Assembly (NCBI GenBank): GCA_964391325.1
Contig: CAYMJM010000002.1
Location: 13,776-77,775, forward strand
DNA length: 64,000 bases
Direction of reading: 5' to 3'
Source: CAYMJM01 sp964391325
Lineage (GTDB): Bacteria; Patescibacteriota; Dojkabacteria; B142; JAFGMG01
The notes beneath the pieces were generated by a model. The model made no database searches. It saw nothing but the letters and a program-made list of their open reading frames with translations, and was not told where the DNA came from. Shown one piece after another: positions 52,282-62,300 of the stretch. How positions within the stretch are numbered: position 1 is the stretch's first letter; each line of letters starts with the position of its first letter. The position numbers and the translations under genes are program-made.

Positions 52282-53472
52282 ATGGCTGTTTCGGAGCAAT
52301 ATTATCAGTCAATGCTTGATGCGATATCTGTAGGGGCACCTGTTTTAGGACAGGGTGGCTATGGAACAGTATATGAGGTTGAAACGAATGGAAAAGCATT
52401 TGTATGTAAAATCTCTCCGGATACGATTCCTTTAAGCGAGCTGACAGGCAGTTTACGCATAAAATTCCCTCAAACTATATCTGAAATAGTTCCAGTTGAA
52501 TATAATGGTCTTTCAGACAACAAACCTTCTATACTGATAGATGGGCATTCTTGTATTATTCCACAGGTTGACTATGGGTCGATGTACTCTAGAAGTCTTC
52601 GTACATTGCGAGAAATATGGGCGTTATACCACTTAAAGGAAAATTATCCAAGTAAAAATATTGTAAATATTGAATATGCTGCATTTATACAGGCTCCCCC
52701 ACTTATTCCAGGGGTAGAAGATGGGGAGGATCCTCTATATTACTTAGCATTACTGGAAGAGCGAGTGGAAGATGGAATGAATTTATATGATTGGGTTGAG
52801 ACTGAAGAAGCCGGTCTTTATACTTTAAACTATTATTTAAAGCAGTTTCTGGGGATATCAAATATTTTAGACAGGGCGAGTGATTTAATAATACATAGAG
52901 ATATTAAGACTTCTAATATTTTGATCGGAAGAGATGAAGATGGATCTCCAGTTTTTAAGTTAGCGGATTTTGGTTCTACTTTGATTTCTGACGACACATT
53001 GGGTCACTCAGGTAGGTACGTTGGAACAAATCCCTTTATTGCACCGGAAGTATTCCTTCACTCAAAAGACGCGACAAATAAGTCAGACCAGTATTCCTTG
53101 GCTTTGACTATAGCTGAAGCTTTATTTGGTCTCTATCCTTTGAGTCGTCCTGAAAATTTCGATAATTATTCTCTACGAGAACTAGTAAAATATTTTGAAG
53201 ATGTATCACAGGGCTTTATTATAGAATTTAATTCAACTGGTTTTATGCAAGGAATAAATGACTCCTATCCTGATTCTTTTGATAGTTTACAACTTAACGA
53301 TATAACAGCAGTTTTTGCAAAAGCATTGAATTACGATCCAACTCAAAGATATGATACTTGCAGCGACTTCATTCTTGATTTAAGAGAGGTTTTAAATGAA
53401 AATCAACAGGGTGGCAGGCGAGTTAATCCGAAGGATCTGGGGCATTCGAAATCTCGTACTCCCAGCCAGTAA
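52282..53472 (+). CDS. Hanks-type Ser/Thr protein kinase, cytosolic
   Basis: Complete kinase fold: glycine loop GQGGYGTVY (23-31), ATP-anchoring Lys43 in VCKIS, catalytic HRDIKTSNIL (His205-Arg206-Asp207), DFG at 229-231 (KLADFGST) and APE in FIAPEV. Activation segment contains THSGRYVGTNPF. There is no membrane segment or PASTA domain, so it is a soluble kinase of 396 aa. The 3' end overlaps the convergent pseudo-receiver gene by 50 bases. Substrate unknown. Confidence 0.93.
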   Translation: MAVSEQYYQSMLDAISVGAPVLGQGGYGTVYEVETNGKAFVCKISPDTIPLSELTGSLRIKFPQTISEIVPVEYNGLSDNKPSILIDGHSCIIPQVDYGSMYSRSLRTLREIWALYHLKENYPSKNIVNIEYAAFIQAPPLIPGVEDGEDPLYYLALLEERVEDGMNLYDWVETEEAGLYTLNYYLKQFLGISNILDRASDLIIHRDIKTSNILIGRDEDGSPVFKLADFGSTLISDDTLGHSGRYVGTNPFIAPEVFLHSKDATNKSDQYSLALTIAEALFGLYPLSRPENFDNYSLRELVKYFEDVSQGFIIEFNSTGFMQGINDSYPDSFDSLQLNDITAVFAKALNYDPTQRYDTCSDFILDLREVLNENQQGGRRVNPKDLGHSKSRTPSQ

Positions 53473-53836
53473 GTTTGCTTAGTGTCTTTATGATAGAAGC
53501 CTCTGAATTTTTCAGTGTTTTAATAGCCTCATAGTCAGCCCATTGTTTGGTTTCGTATGTAGAAAATCCTATTATTTGTATGCCAGGCACTAATTCTCTC
53601 AGCCTTTCAGCAATTTTCTGACCATCAAACTCTGATTTTCCCATATGTGCTTCGATTATCGCTATATTGGGTTTGATATGTCCTGTCTCTATTTGTTTGA
53701 CCAATTCTTTTGAAGTATGAAGATTATGTGCACTTCCTGTGTGCTTGATTCCCCAGTGATCCAGTATGAGATCTAGGAGTGTAATATAAAAATCATCAGG
53801 GTCAAACTGTATGATTTGAAATTGTCCTTTTTTCAT
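53423..53836 (-). CDS. receiver-like domain with Glu at the phospho-acceptor position
   Basis: About 137 aa in the receiver fold: acidic pair DPDD (12-15) after the first strand, strand NIAIIEAHMGK where Glu62 replaces the usual Asp, strand IQIIGFST with a conserved Ser/Thr, and a terminal ASIIKTLSKL with the conserved Lys. Glu mimics phosphate, so this may be permanently active or a protein-binding version rather than a normal phospho-acceptor. No output domain. It overlaps the kinase gene by 50 bases in convergent orientation, which may couple their expression. Confidence 0.75.
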   Translation of the reverse strand: MKKGQFQIIQFDPDDFYITLLDLILDHWGIKHTGSAHNLHTSKELVKQIETGHIKPNIAIIEAHMGKSEFDGQKIAERLRELVPGIQIIGFSTYETKQWADYEAIKTLKNSEASIIKTLSKLTGWEYEISNAPDPSD

Positions 53837-53913
53837 ATTTTAATTTTATATAGTCTAATTGTAGCACAGAGAAAGGTTATTAGCGACATTATTTGTTATA
53901 TAATGTCCAAAAT

Positions 53914-54450
53914 TTATCTTCCATAGTAGCCAACCATCTTAACAGAAGTAATAATAATTGGTGCTAATTTCAAATTTATTCCTGCCCAGGAGGGTTGATT
54001 AGGAAGATCTAGTTCTTGGCTATTAAGCGCAAAGAGTATGAGAGTATATGGATGTGGACCAGTTCCCGGGGGAGGTTGAGGCCCTCCATATCCTATATCT
54101 CCATAACCATTGATAAGTTCTTTCCCGCTTGCTGGCATATTTTCGCCAGAAGCTCCTTCTTGAAGCCCACTAATTGAGGTTGGAATATCCGCTACTACCC
54201 AATGTATGAAATCTTGTGCTACAGGATGTGGATCAAAAAGAACCAGAAACAGAGATTGTGTTTCTTCCGGAATATTACTCCAGGATACTGGAAGAGAAAT
54301 ATTTTCACCTCCCTCCACTTCTTCTTTACAGAACCTGACTGGAATATTCCCTCCATCTTCAAAAGCTGATGAAGACATAGCAAATTTTTTGTTTTCCTTT
54401 TTCTGATTTCTGAATGTGTGGCCATTAAGTCTTGGTGGTGGATTAAACAT
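53914..54450 (-). CDS. YbhB/YbcL-family PEBP-like protein
   Basis: Phosphatidylethanolamine-binding/Raf-inhibitor-like fold, 178 aa: FNPPPRLNGHTFRNQKKENK near the start, SLPVSWSNIPEETQSLFLVL, FDPHPVAQDFIHWVVADIP, then NGYGDIGYGGPQPPPGTGPH and YTLILFALNSQELDL. No signal peptide. Function of the bacterial members is not settled; ligand binding is likely. Upstream gene is xseA on the other strand. Confidence 0.88.
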   Translation of the reverse strand: MFNPPPRLNGHTFRNQKKENKKFAMSSSAFEDGGNIPVRFCKEEVEGGENISLPVSWSNIPEETQSLFLVLFDPHPVAQDFIHWVVADIPTSISGLQEGASGENMPASGKELINGYGDIGYGGPQPPPGTGPHPYTLILFALNSQELDLPNQPSWAGINLKLAPIIITSVKMVGYYGR

Positions 54451-54590
54451 GTTTACTATGTTAACAGCTAAGTATAATAATCAAACGTAAGAAAATAGCG
54501 CTTTGCACAAATCCCTTGTTTTGATGAGAGTTTCCAAAATGCAATTTATGGGCATTTCTGGTAGCATGGGAAAGAATAATTATGTAAGTT

Positions 54591-55778
54591 ATGTCAAACT
54601 TAGAAGGCTATTTCACAGTCGCACAATTTAATGAGCTTATTAACGTCCAGCTTCAAACTATCGGGGTTGTATCAGTTGTGGGAGAAATTACTGAAAAGCA
54701 TTTAACAAGAAATTCTGGACTGATGATGACAATCAAGGATGATGAAGAAAATGCAATACTTAAGATTACTGGCTTTGCTCCGAGAATCAAAGGAGTAAAT
54801 ACAGTGGATGTCGGAATGAAAGTAGTAGTTACAGGTGTGCCGCGGTTATATAGCCCATTTGGAAGTTTTAGTATCCAAGCTATCAGTTTTTTGCCTTATG
54901 GTGAAGGGTCTTTAAGGGCTGCATTTGAGAAACTAAAAGTAATACTTGAATCAAAAGGATACTTTGCTGAAGATAGAAAGCGGAGCTTGCCCCAGTATGT
55001 AACCGAAATAGCTTTAGTTACAGCAGAAGAATCAGCTGCTTACATAGACTTTATGAAAATTCTAAAGGAAACAAAAACTTGTATTGATATTAATCTTTAC
55101 CCCGTTCATGTGCAGGGTAAGCATGCAGTTCAAGAGATAATACAAGCTTTGGTTGCTGCAAGTAAGGATGGAGCAGACGCTGTAGTATTGACTCGGGGCG
55201 GGGGTAGTTTAGAAGACCTCTCTGCTTTCAATGATGAGGAAGTAGCAAATGCTGTGTTTAGCTGTAAGGTCCCTATAATTTCAGCTGTAGGGCATGAGAA
55301 AGATACATCTATCTGTGACTTAGTAGCCGATATAGTTGCTAGCACTCCTTCACAGGCAGCCTACTATCTGGCCGATCACAATCAGGGATATATAAAAAGT
55401 CTGAGAGAATACACTGACTCTATATTCGACCATATCAATATTTTATTGAAAGAACTAGATTACTCTAAAGAGTTGATTGAATGTGAAAGTAAGATTATCC
55501 GTTTGTTAAAGATGGTAGATTATACGGATAAACTGCGACTTATAGAACAAGTTGTAAATAATCTCCTTCTATATTTTAGGATAGATATAGACCGAAAGTA
55601 TAAATTGTTAAATACCTTAAATCCTCAAAATGTTTTAAAACGTGGCTATGCAATTGTTCAATCTGAAAAAGATTCTATTCGTAGTATTGGTCAAGTCAAT
55701 ATTGGGAAAGAGGTGAAAGTTCGACTGATTGACGGCAGGTTTACTTCAAAGGTAATATCAATTGATAAAGTTGGTTAA
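54591..55778 (+). CDS. xseA: exodeoxyribonuclease VII large subunit
   Basis: Degrades single-stranded DNA with XseB. N-terminal OB-fold (YFTVAQFNELINVQLQTIGV, GEITEKHLTRNSGLMMTIKD), then the catalytic core: GKHAVQEIIQALVAASKDGA, TRGGGSLEDLSAFNDEEVA, and ISAVGHEKDTSICDLVADI. 395 aa is shorter than the usual 440-460, with a reduced coiled-coil region. Followed after 18 bases by xseB, forming an operon. Confidence 0.93.
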   Translation: MSNLEGYFTVAQFNELINVQLQTIGVVSVVGEITEKHLTRNSGLMMTIKDDEENAILKITGFAPRIKGVNTVDVGMKVVVTGVPRLYSPFGSFSIQAISFLPYGEGSLRAAFEKLKVILESKGYFAEDRKRSLPQYVTEIALVTAEESAAYIDFMKILKETKTCIDINLYPVHVQGKHAVQEIIQALVAASKDGADAVVLTRGGGSLEDLSAFNDEEVANAVFSCKVPIISAVGHEKDTSICDLVADIVASTPSQAAYYLADHNQGYIKSLREYTDSIFDHINILLKELDYSKELIECESKIIRLLKMVDYTDKLRLIEQVVNNLLLYFRIDIDRKYKLLNTLNPQNVLKRGYAIVQSEKDSIRSIGQVNIGKEVKVRLIDGRFTSKVISIDKVG

Positions 55779-55796
55779 ATTATTATAAATACTTTA

Positions 55797-56000
55797 ATGC
55801 CTGAAAGAAGAAATGCAATTCAATCAAGGTCTCAAGAATTAGAAAAAATCATCAAATATTTTGAATCTGAGGAAATCGATTTAGATGAAGCTATTCAGCA
55901 GTACGAAAAAGCCTGTTTATTAGTAAAAGAAATCGACGAGGTTCTAAGAAAATATGAGGCAAGAGTCAAGAAAATCAAGGCTGATTTATCAAAGGACTAA
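55797..56000 (+). CDS. xseB: exodeoxyribonuclease VII small subunit
   Basis: 67 aa, mostly two helices: LEKIIKYFESEEIDLDEAIQ followed by QYEKACLLVKEIDEVLRKYE and RVKKIKADL. Matches the short XseB family in size and layout and follows xseA directly. The stop shares the tetranucleotide CTAA with the convergent gene at 55997. Confidence 0.9.
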   Translation: MPERRNAIQSRSQELEKIIKYFESEEIDLDEAIQQYEKACLLVKEIDEVLRKYEARVKKIKADLSKD

Positions 56001-56437
56001 GACTGTCTCCTGAGAAAATTGACTTTGTATTGATCAATATCCTCTACAGTGTGCCCTGCAAGTGAATAGGTTAGAGTTAATGAGCCAAGGTAACATTGCA
56101 TTTCTATAAAACTCTCATTAATCTGGCTAGTCTGAATATCGTGGCAATGGAAAATACTCTTTCCTTTCTCTCGAAGGTTCTTTACGATGCTTTCAATATT
56201 TTCGGCTACTCCTAGATAGACGAGGTTAACTGATCTTTCTTTTGCTATTGGCTCTATATTTATTTCAGCAATATATTGTTTTAGTGTGTCTTCTGCATGT
56301 TCTGCTAGTACGTCTGTGCTAGCTTGTGAATCTGCAAATAGAGACCTTGCGTCGAATATCATACCCCTAGGTCCAAAATATTTCGGGACCGAACTTAACT
56401 GGTTTTCAAACTCCTGTAATGTGAGTTGCTCTCCCAT
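55997..56437 (-). CDS. 146-aa protein, unknown function
   Basis: Not recognised. Begins MGEQLTLQEFENQLSSVPKY, with a GPRGMIFDARSLFADS segment, helical middle and a C-terminal part with alternating hydrophobic strands (FIEMQCYLGSLTLTYSLAGH). No signal or membrane segment. It is convergent with xseB and stands alone. Confidence 0.6.
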   Translation of the reverse strand: MGEQLTLQEFENQLSSVPKYFGPRGMIFDARSLFADSQASTDVLAEHAEDTLKQYIAEINIEPIAKERSVNLVYLGVAENIESIVKNLREKGKSIFHCHDIQTSQINESFIEMQCYLGSLTLTYSLAGHTVEDIDQYKVNFLRRQS

Positions 56438-56529
56438 AATATGAATATAAACGTAATGGTGTGATTATATCAGAACTTATTTTCTAGCCTCAATTATTCA
56501 TGTGTGGCTCTGACTAAGGCAGCTTTGGC

Positions 56530-57489
56530 TTATTGGATATATGGGCCCAGATAGGTAATTGTCTGGGTTTCTGCATCCAGTTCGCATTCTATACCGATTG
56601 GTATAAAGGTATTTTCACAACGATGACCAAACTCGTATATTTTCAGAATAGGAAAATCATATTTGTGGGTTTTATCTAAAACTATATCTTCATAATAAAT
56701 ACGCTGTCCCCGTTTATCAAATTGCTTTTCATTGTCAAATGAAAATACTGATCCAATGATTATTCCATGAATCTGTTTAAAAACTCCCACTTGCTCAAGT
56801 TGGGTTAACTGAGAAAGTAGTTCTCTTATTTCAGTACGAAATGCTTCCAGAAAAAGTATTTTTCCTTTCGTGCTTGGCCAGTATTGTGTACCAGCGAGTT
56901 TTAATAGAGATTTTAAATTTCCTCCGATGGTTTGTCCTGTAGCAACTCCTTTTCTCAAAGTCTTTCTTACTCCTGTAGGTTCTACTTGCTTAGCAGAGCC
57001 CTCAAGTAGTACTCTCCGTAATTCTTTTTTTGAATAATTTGAGTTGAGGTACACTTGCGGTATGTGGATATTTGGATCAGGGCCGTGAAAAGTTACTAAC
57101 CCTGTTTTATGCTGGATTGCATTAATCAGTACTGTGTTATCGCTTAGGCCAATCAGTATTTTAGGGTTCCTTTTGATGGTGTCATAGTTGATCAAATCCA
57201 ACATTTCATTTGCTGTCTCCCCTCCTCTAGCCAGCCAAATAGCTCTGACACTCGGATCTGCAAATAGTTTATTAAATTCTTCTGCCCTTTGTTTGGGATC
57301 TCCAGCAGAAACACTATATTTGTCGGCGGCATGAATTGTCGGATTAAACTTAATCTCTAATTCAAATTCTCTTTCTAGGAGATCTTTTACCAGTACCAAT
57401 TTTTCTTCTTCGAATTTTATCTTGTTAGATGATCCTGTGAGGACTACAGTACTACCGGACTTTAGTCTTTTTGGTATTAGATTAGGCAT
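56530..57489 (-). CDS. LD-carboxypeptidase / MccF-like peptidase (family S66)
   Basis: Serine peptidase of family S66 that trims peptidoglycan peptides or processes peptide-nucleotides. Nucleophile elbow GLSDNT (Ser116), LFLEAFRTEI (catalytic Glu) and YEFGHRCENTFIPIG (catalytic His) match the Ser-Glu-His triad layout. IWLARGGETANEMLDLIN is the substrate-binding region. No signal peptide, so it is cytoplasmic. 319 aa, normal. The choice between muramoyl LD-carboxypeptidase and MccF-like activity is not possible here. Confidence 0.85.
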   Translation of the reverse strand: MPNLIPKRLKSGSTVVLTGSSNKIKFEEEKLVLVKDLLEREFELEIKFNPTIHAADKYSVSAGDPKQRAEEFNKLFADPSVRAIWLARGGETANEMLDLINYDTIKRNPKILIGLSDNTVLINAIQHKTGLVTFHGPDPNIHIPQVYLNSNYSKKELRRVLLEGSAKQVEPTGVRKTLRKGVATGQTIGGNLKSLLKLAGTQYWPSTKGKILFLEAFRTEIRELLSQLTQLEQVGVFKQIHGIIIGSVFSFDNEKQFDKRGQRIYYEDIVLDKTHKYDFPILKIYEFGHRCENTFIPIGIECELDAETQTITYLGPYIQ

Positions 57490-57516
57490 TTTTCAGACTC
57501 TAAGAAATAACTGTGT

Positions 57517-58026
57517 TCATAACAGTTTCTCCATAATGAGTATGTCGTAATATTTTCCTTCACACAGAAATTCTCCTGTCAGCTTCCCTACTTTTCTAAA
57601 ACCAAATTTTTGATAGAGTTTTATAGCTGGCTTTTGAGATACTACGACTTGTAAGTTAATTTTTTTTATCCCGCTTTGGTTGACTGCGGCATTGATTATT
57701 TCCTGCATAAGCAGGCCACCTATGCCTTTCCCTCTATATGCTTTGTCAACATAGTTTCCCCCGATTTCTGCCACATGTTTATGTTTATTTTTGCTATTAA
57801 AAAGAATTGCACACATTCCAACCAAGTTTTTATTTTCTCGGGCAAATAGGGTAATAGATGAGTGTTTGTCTGCTTGTAGGTGTCTTATCCAGTGGTCGTC
57901 TACTTTATTCAAGGCTTCCTCAAAAGAGTCCAAAAAGGCCAAAGGAGATTCCTCTAGTGCTTTAAGTCTTAAAGCTTTATAAGCGGTCCAGTCAGTAATA
58001 GAGAGCGGGGAAATTTTGATAGCCAT
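57517..58026 (-). CDS. GNAT-family N-acetyltransferase
   Basis: 169 aa; GNAT fold with acetyl-CoA site VDKAYRGKGIGGLLMQEII and a beta strand pair HVAEIGGNYV before it; C-terminal INLQVVVSQKPAIKLYQKFG and GFRKVGKLTGEFL are typical. Substrate unknown (amino acid, peptide or protein N-terminus). TGA stop. 27 bases from the S66 gene, so probably one transcript. Confidence 0.9.
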   Translation of the reverse strand: MAIKISPLSITDWTAYKALRLKALEESPLAFLDSFEEALNKVDDHWIRHLQADKHSSITLFARENKNLVGMCAILFNSKNKHKHVAEIGGNYVDKAYRGKGIGGLLMQEIINAAVNQSGIKKINLQVVVSQKPAIKLYQKFGFRKVGKLTGEFLCEGKYYDILIMEKLL

Positions 58027-58073
58027 GGCAATGATTTAATTAATTTAATTATACTCAAAATACATAATATTGT

Positions 58074-59168
58074 TTAGCCTTCATAAAAAAGGCGTCTGAG
58101 CAGTAAGTCCGCGACTCTTAACGAAGGGTTGTCCGTGAGAACTAGATCAAACTCTTGTAGAAAAAATTCTAGCTTCCTTTGAAATTTAAGATTATCGACT
58201 TTGTCCATCGTTGCAAAATTGGGGTCCATATTATTAAGTAGTCCTATTTTTAGGCCAACTGGTACATGCAGCGGATCCAAAGGTGGTTGTGATATTTGGA
58301 GGTCTCGAGATAGGGTTATGACTTGTGCGTCTGAAATGCTGTCTCCGAGCGTGATGATAAGAGGATATTGTTCCCCATGAAGTATCTCGGATAGTACTGT
58401 ATGTTTATTATAAGGTGAAACAAAACTCTCCTTATCTATATCTTTCATAGATTCTGGTATTGTACGCTGGAGCGCATCAAAGTGCATAGAATGGATGGCA
58501 TGCCCATAAATATCAAGAACTAACTTATTTGCATGTACTGGAATGTGAGGGAAATCATACTGTGCCATAAAAGCTTCTATAAAAGGCTGCAATCCTGCTG
58601 ATATGATATATGTATCTAATCCGGTAGCTGTGAGTGTGTGCAGAAATTCAACCATCCCGTCCCTAGGGCAGAGGTATCCAGCTAGTAGCTCTATTTCTTC
58701 TGCAGTTATACCAGTATCTTGGACAAGTTTTCTCGCCTCTCTGTAAAGCTTATAAATTGCCTCATCTCTTGAGTTTCTCTCTCCAAGAATTCTTTCCGCC
58801 AAGAGTATTTGCTCCCATAGCTCATTAGTTAATTGGTTATAGGTAGCTGCTGTTTCTGCATGAGGAAGCAGAGCAGGTAAGCCAATTGTACTATATCTTT
58901 TTGCAGGCGGACAGTCAGGGGGTACATATCTATCTAGACGATGAGATCTCTCAGAATTGGGTATTTGGGTCAGACATAAGTCAAAATCAAGAGCTACTAT
59001 TATAGAACCAGTGCTAGCGCTGTATGCTTCACGCAATGCAGTTAGGTCTTGAGCTATTAACTCCCGACTCCTTAGTTCAGAGACATACACTCCTTGATCA
59101 GGACGGTGCAGAGCAAGAAGAAGCTCATCATTTGTTATGTCTTGTTGTCTGTCAGTTTCGAAGTTCAT
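58074..59168 (-). CDS. HAD-superfamily phosphatase with large helical cap
   Basis: 364 aa. Motif I VALDFDLCLTQIP (Asp61, Asp63), a helical insert of about 100 residues (79-180), GLDTYIISAGLQPFIEAF (motif II Ser), KHTVLSEIL (motif III region) and LIITLGDSISDAQVITL (motif IV). The shape is close to HAD phosphatases of the 5'-nucleotidase/phosphoserine-phosphatase type. N-terminal 55 residues are an extra, polar extension. Substrate unknown. Confidence 0.8.
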   Translation of the reverse strand: MNFETDRQQDITNDELLLALHRPDQGVYVSELRSRELIAQDLTALREAYSASTGSIIVALDFDLCLTQIPNSERSHRLDRYVPPDCPPAKRYSTIGLPALLPHAETAATYNQLTNELWEQILLAERILGERNSRDEAIYKLYREARKLVQDTGITAEEIELLAGYLCPRDGMVEFLHTLTATGLDTYIISAGLQPFIEAFMAQYDFPHIPVHANKLVLDIYGHAIHSMHFDALQRTIPESMKDIDKESFVSPYNKHTVLSEILHGEQYPLIITLGDSISDAQVITLSRDLQISQPPLDPLHVPVGLKIGLLNNMDPNFATMDKVDNLKFQRKLEFFLQEFDLVLTDNPSLRVADLLLRRLFYEG

Positions 59169-59284
59169 GATATATCACCACAATTAAACAACATCAATTT
59201 ATGCACATCCCTAAATGGTTCTGTGATTATATAATAAAAGTTGTTCAATAAGGAAGTTCGAAAAAGTCAGGGGAGCCAAGCAAA

Positions 59285-59305
59285 GGAGGAGCCTTCTGCT
59301 CCTCC
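59285..59305 (-). terminator. stem-loop after the giant surface-protein gene
   Basis: GGAGGAGC, a 5-base loop, GCTCCTCC; perfect 8-bp stem, 20 bases past the stop of the 59325 gene. On the reverse strand only TTT follows, so it is either a weak terminator or a 3' stabilising hairpin. Confidence 0.5.
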
Positions 59306-59324
59306 TCTAAGATTCAGATTTGGT

Positions 59325-62300
59325 TTACTGTCCAAATGGTCCTGTCACACTTCTTTCTGTTGGATCCATGGCAATGGCTATGTCAATTGTCTTTGCTTTG
59401 TCCGAATCAACTTTGAGAAGTTTTTCTCCTGTTTCCATTTCAACTAACTTTTCTTTGTTTTCTTTAGTTGAAGGGAAAGTATACCCTGGTTTATCTACTT
59501 TAATCTCATATTCACCTTCTTCATTTATAAATCCATATCTCCCTTTTGGATCTGTAAGTTGTACTTTTACTTGCCTCCCCTCCTTCGCATCAAACAATCT
59601 TACAAATGCTCCCTGTATTCTAGTTGAATTCCCACTATTATAAACAAATCCCCATCCTCTGTTTGTTTTCAGTAAGTTCAAGAGAGTGATTTGCACTAAG
59701 TAAAGCAGCATGATAAGTAAATTATAGAAGGCAGGATAGAGGATGACAGCTATTAATGAGATTGTGAAACCGATATAGAAAATAAACGTACTTATTCTCC
59801 TCCAGTTTGTTTTCAACCCTCTAGTAGTTTTGATAGCTTTCCTTTGTCTGTCGGTTAATGCTACGTCTTCGTTAATCATTTCTGTCTTACTCGAACTCAC
59901 ATTAACTTCCTGTTTCAGATAATCAGGATGCTCTACGACGAGAGTGTATTCCCCTTTATCTATAGGGAATCCGAACTGGCCTTCCATATTGGAGATATTT
60001 TCATGGATTAGCTCGCCTTTCTGGTAAAGTCTGATTACTGCGAATGCAACTGGCTCTCTAGTTTGCTTGTCATAAACTATTCCCCAGTTTCTGGATTTTT
60101 TCCTGTCCTTTAACCATCCTATTGCATAAAGGATGAATCTAGGATAAAGAAGAAGGCTTACTAGACCAGTTATTCCGGATAGGGTAACAAGAATTACAGG
60201 TACATCATCTTTTGCAAGCTCTTTGACAGAATCTAAAATACTTCCATCTCGTTTCTCATCTATTGGATAGTAAGCAAAGTATTTAGACACTGGAATAATG
60301 CCTGTCTTGGAGAAAGTTCTGTCTTCGTCTTCCCCAATAGTAGAGCAGTTAATGATATAAATCAGATCATCCGAACCATTAAGGTTTGAGAGCTCAAGTA
60401 GTACCATGTGGAGGGTTCCTGTGCTGCTGGACTCAACTCTGAACTTAAGATTCGTTTGGTCATTTCCATAATTAACAGAACATCTGGCGTCAGTAAGGGT
60501 AACAAATCTTAATATAACCTGATTATTTGAGTTAAAAGAATATTCAACGTTATCTATCCCGACTAGAACTTCAAACTCATCAGGTATTTCTCCACCTGTT
60601 GTAGCAAATGAGCCAGTCCTGGTTGCCTGTTTACCAGCATGTGATGTAGCTGTAATCTGGTAGGCGTAAGCTGATTTTTTCTGCAAAGAAGCAATGTCAA
60701 CACAATGCTCTAATCCATAGTCTGTCATGTTGGTTGATTGACTGTAAATAGCAATGCTGTCTTCAATTATTCCATACTCTACAGTTCCTCTGGTTTCTAT
60801 ATTTGTTGACCAGCAAATTTTGGCTGAAGAATCTTCAGTTGTAACTGAATACCCTGTGATGAGGACTTCAACCTGACACTTAACTTGATTAATGTTTTCT
60901 GAACAACTTTGTTCTTCCTCTGGAGTCATCGATGTCTCGGCAGCTGCTACCTTAATTTCGGCTGACGTGGAAGTTAAAGTTTCATTGACCGTATCTGTAA
61001 CTGTGATGGTATAAGTACCTGTTTCAGTGAATACAGTCTCACCTTTGAACTCGTGTACGCCTTGATCACTCTCCCTTGTGAATGAGTAACTAGCAGGTAA
61101 AACAGCAGTATTTGAAGTTGAAGTAAATCTTACTGTGCCGGTGTAACTTGGGTCTACTTCACCTTGTGCATTGAGGCTAGTTACCTTCAAAGATAATATT
61201 TCTCCTACTTTAACTTGAGTCTTATTAGTTTCTAGTTTTAGCTCCTCAACGGTACTTACAATAAAATCAGCGTCGTCTTGTGAGTTACCTCCAAAGTCTA
61301 CCCATTCACTGCTGACTCCTGCGTCAGTATTCTTGACTCTGACTTGCCATTTATACCCTTCTCCTGGAGTGAGGTCAGTGACTTCAGCCTGTGCTATCAC
61401 TGGATTGCCTCCGCTGAAAGTGATTGGTTGAGAAGCAACAATTGAAGTTCCAAGTACTCCGCTGGTGAAGCTTTCACTTTGAGGCGCAACTTCGAACTCT
61501 GCAGTTAATGTTCTTGGAGCGATTTCTGTTGCCCCCGGATCATATACGGAAGCCTTGAGGATTACTGTTTGCTCTTGTGTCGTCTCTCCTACAGGAATCT
61601 CGGTCTGGCCATCAGATTTCTGCTGTATTCTGATAGCAGGTTTACTTGGCAGTATTAAGGTCCCAGGATACGTCCCTTCCTGTCCTGTCTGGGCTGACTC
61701 AGAAGTACCTTGTGCAGTCGTTACTGTCCCAAGGATATCACATGGCCCAGTCGTGTAAAGAATAGATATTCTACCACCACCACCACCTCCTCCGTCAAAA
61801 GCATCGTTACCACCATTCCCTCCATTGGCAAGTAAATCACCAGTTATTTCACAAGTACTTGATTCAATTAGAATAGATCCGCCTGCACCACCACCACCAC
61901 CAGGTGAAGAGGTAAGTCCATTTGTACCGTTCATATTAATAGTACCATTTATTTGAACATGACCATCTCTTGCTCTAATAGCAATTGCTCCTCCTCCATT
62001 TCCACCAAGAGCTCCAGCTCCAGATTTTCCTCCACCTGACCCTAGAGTCAATGGAACTCTTTGATGACCGTAGAAAGTACCGCCTTTAGGGTTAGGGTTA
62101 CCACCATCGGATTGGCCATCTCCTCCAGAACCACCGTGAGCACCACCACCACCACCTGACTGGCCGATACCAGCTTCACCTGTACCAGGACCTTCATCTG
62201 AACTAAATCCCTTACCTACTCCATCTATTAGTGCTCCAGATTCTAGAGTGAGGTCTCCACTCAAATTTAAAATTGTTCCTTGATTGTTGTCTTTGTCCGC

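Noticed and set aside
57517..57519. UGA recoded as glycine, as in some CPR phyla
   Set aside because: TGA terminates the GNAT gene right after its conserved C-terminus, and the long genes show no internal TGA.
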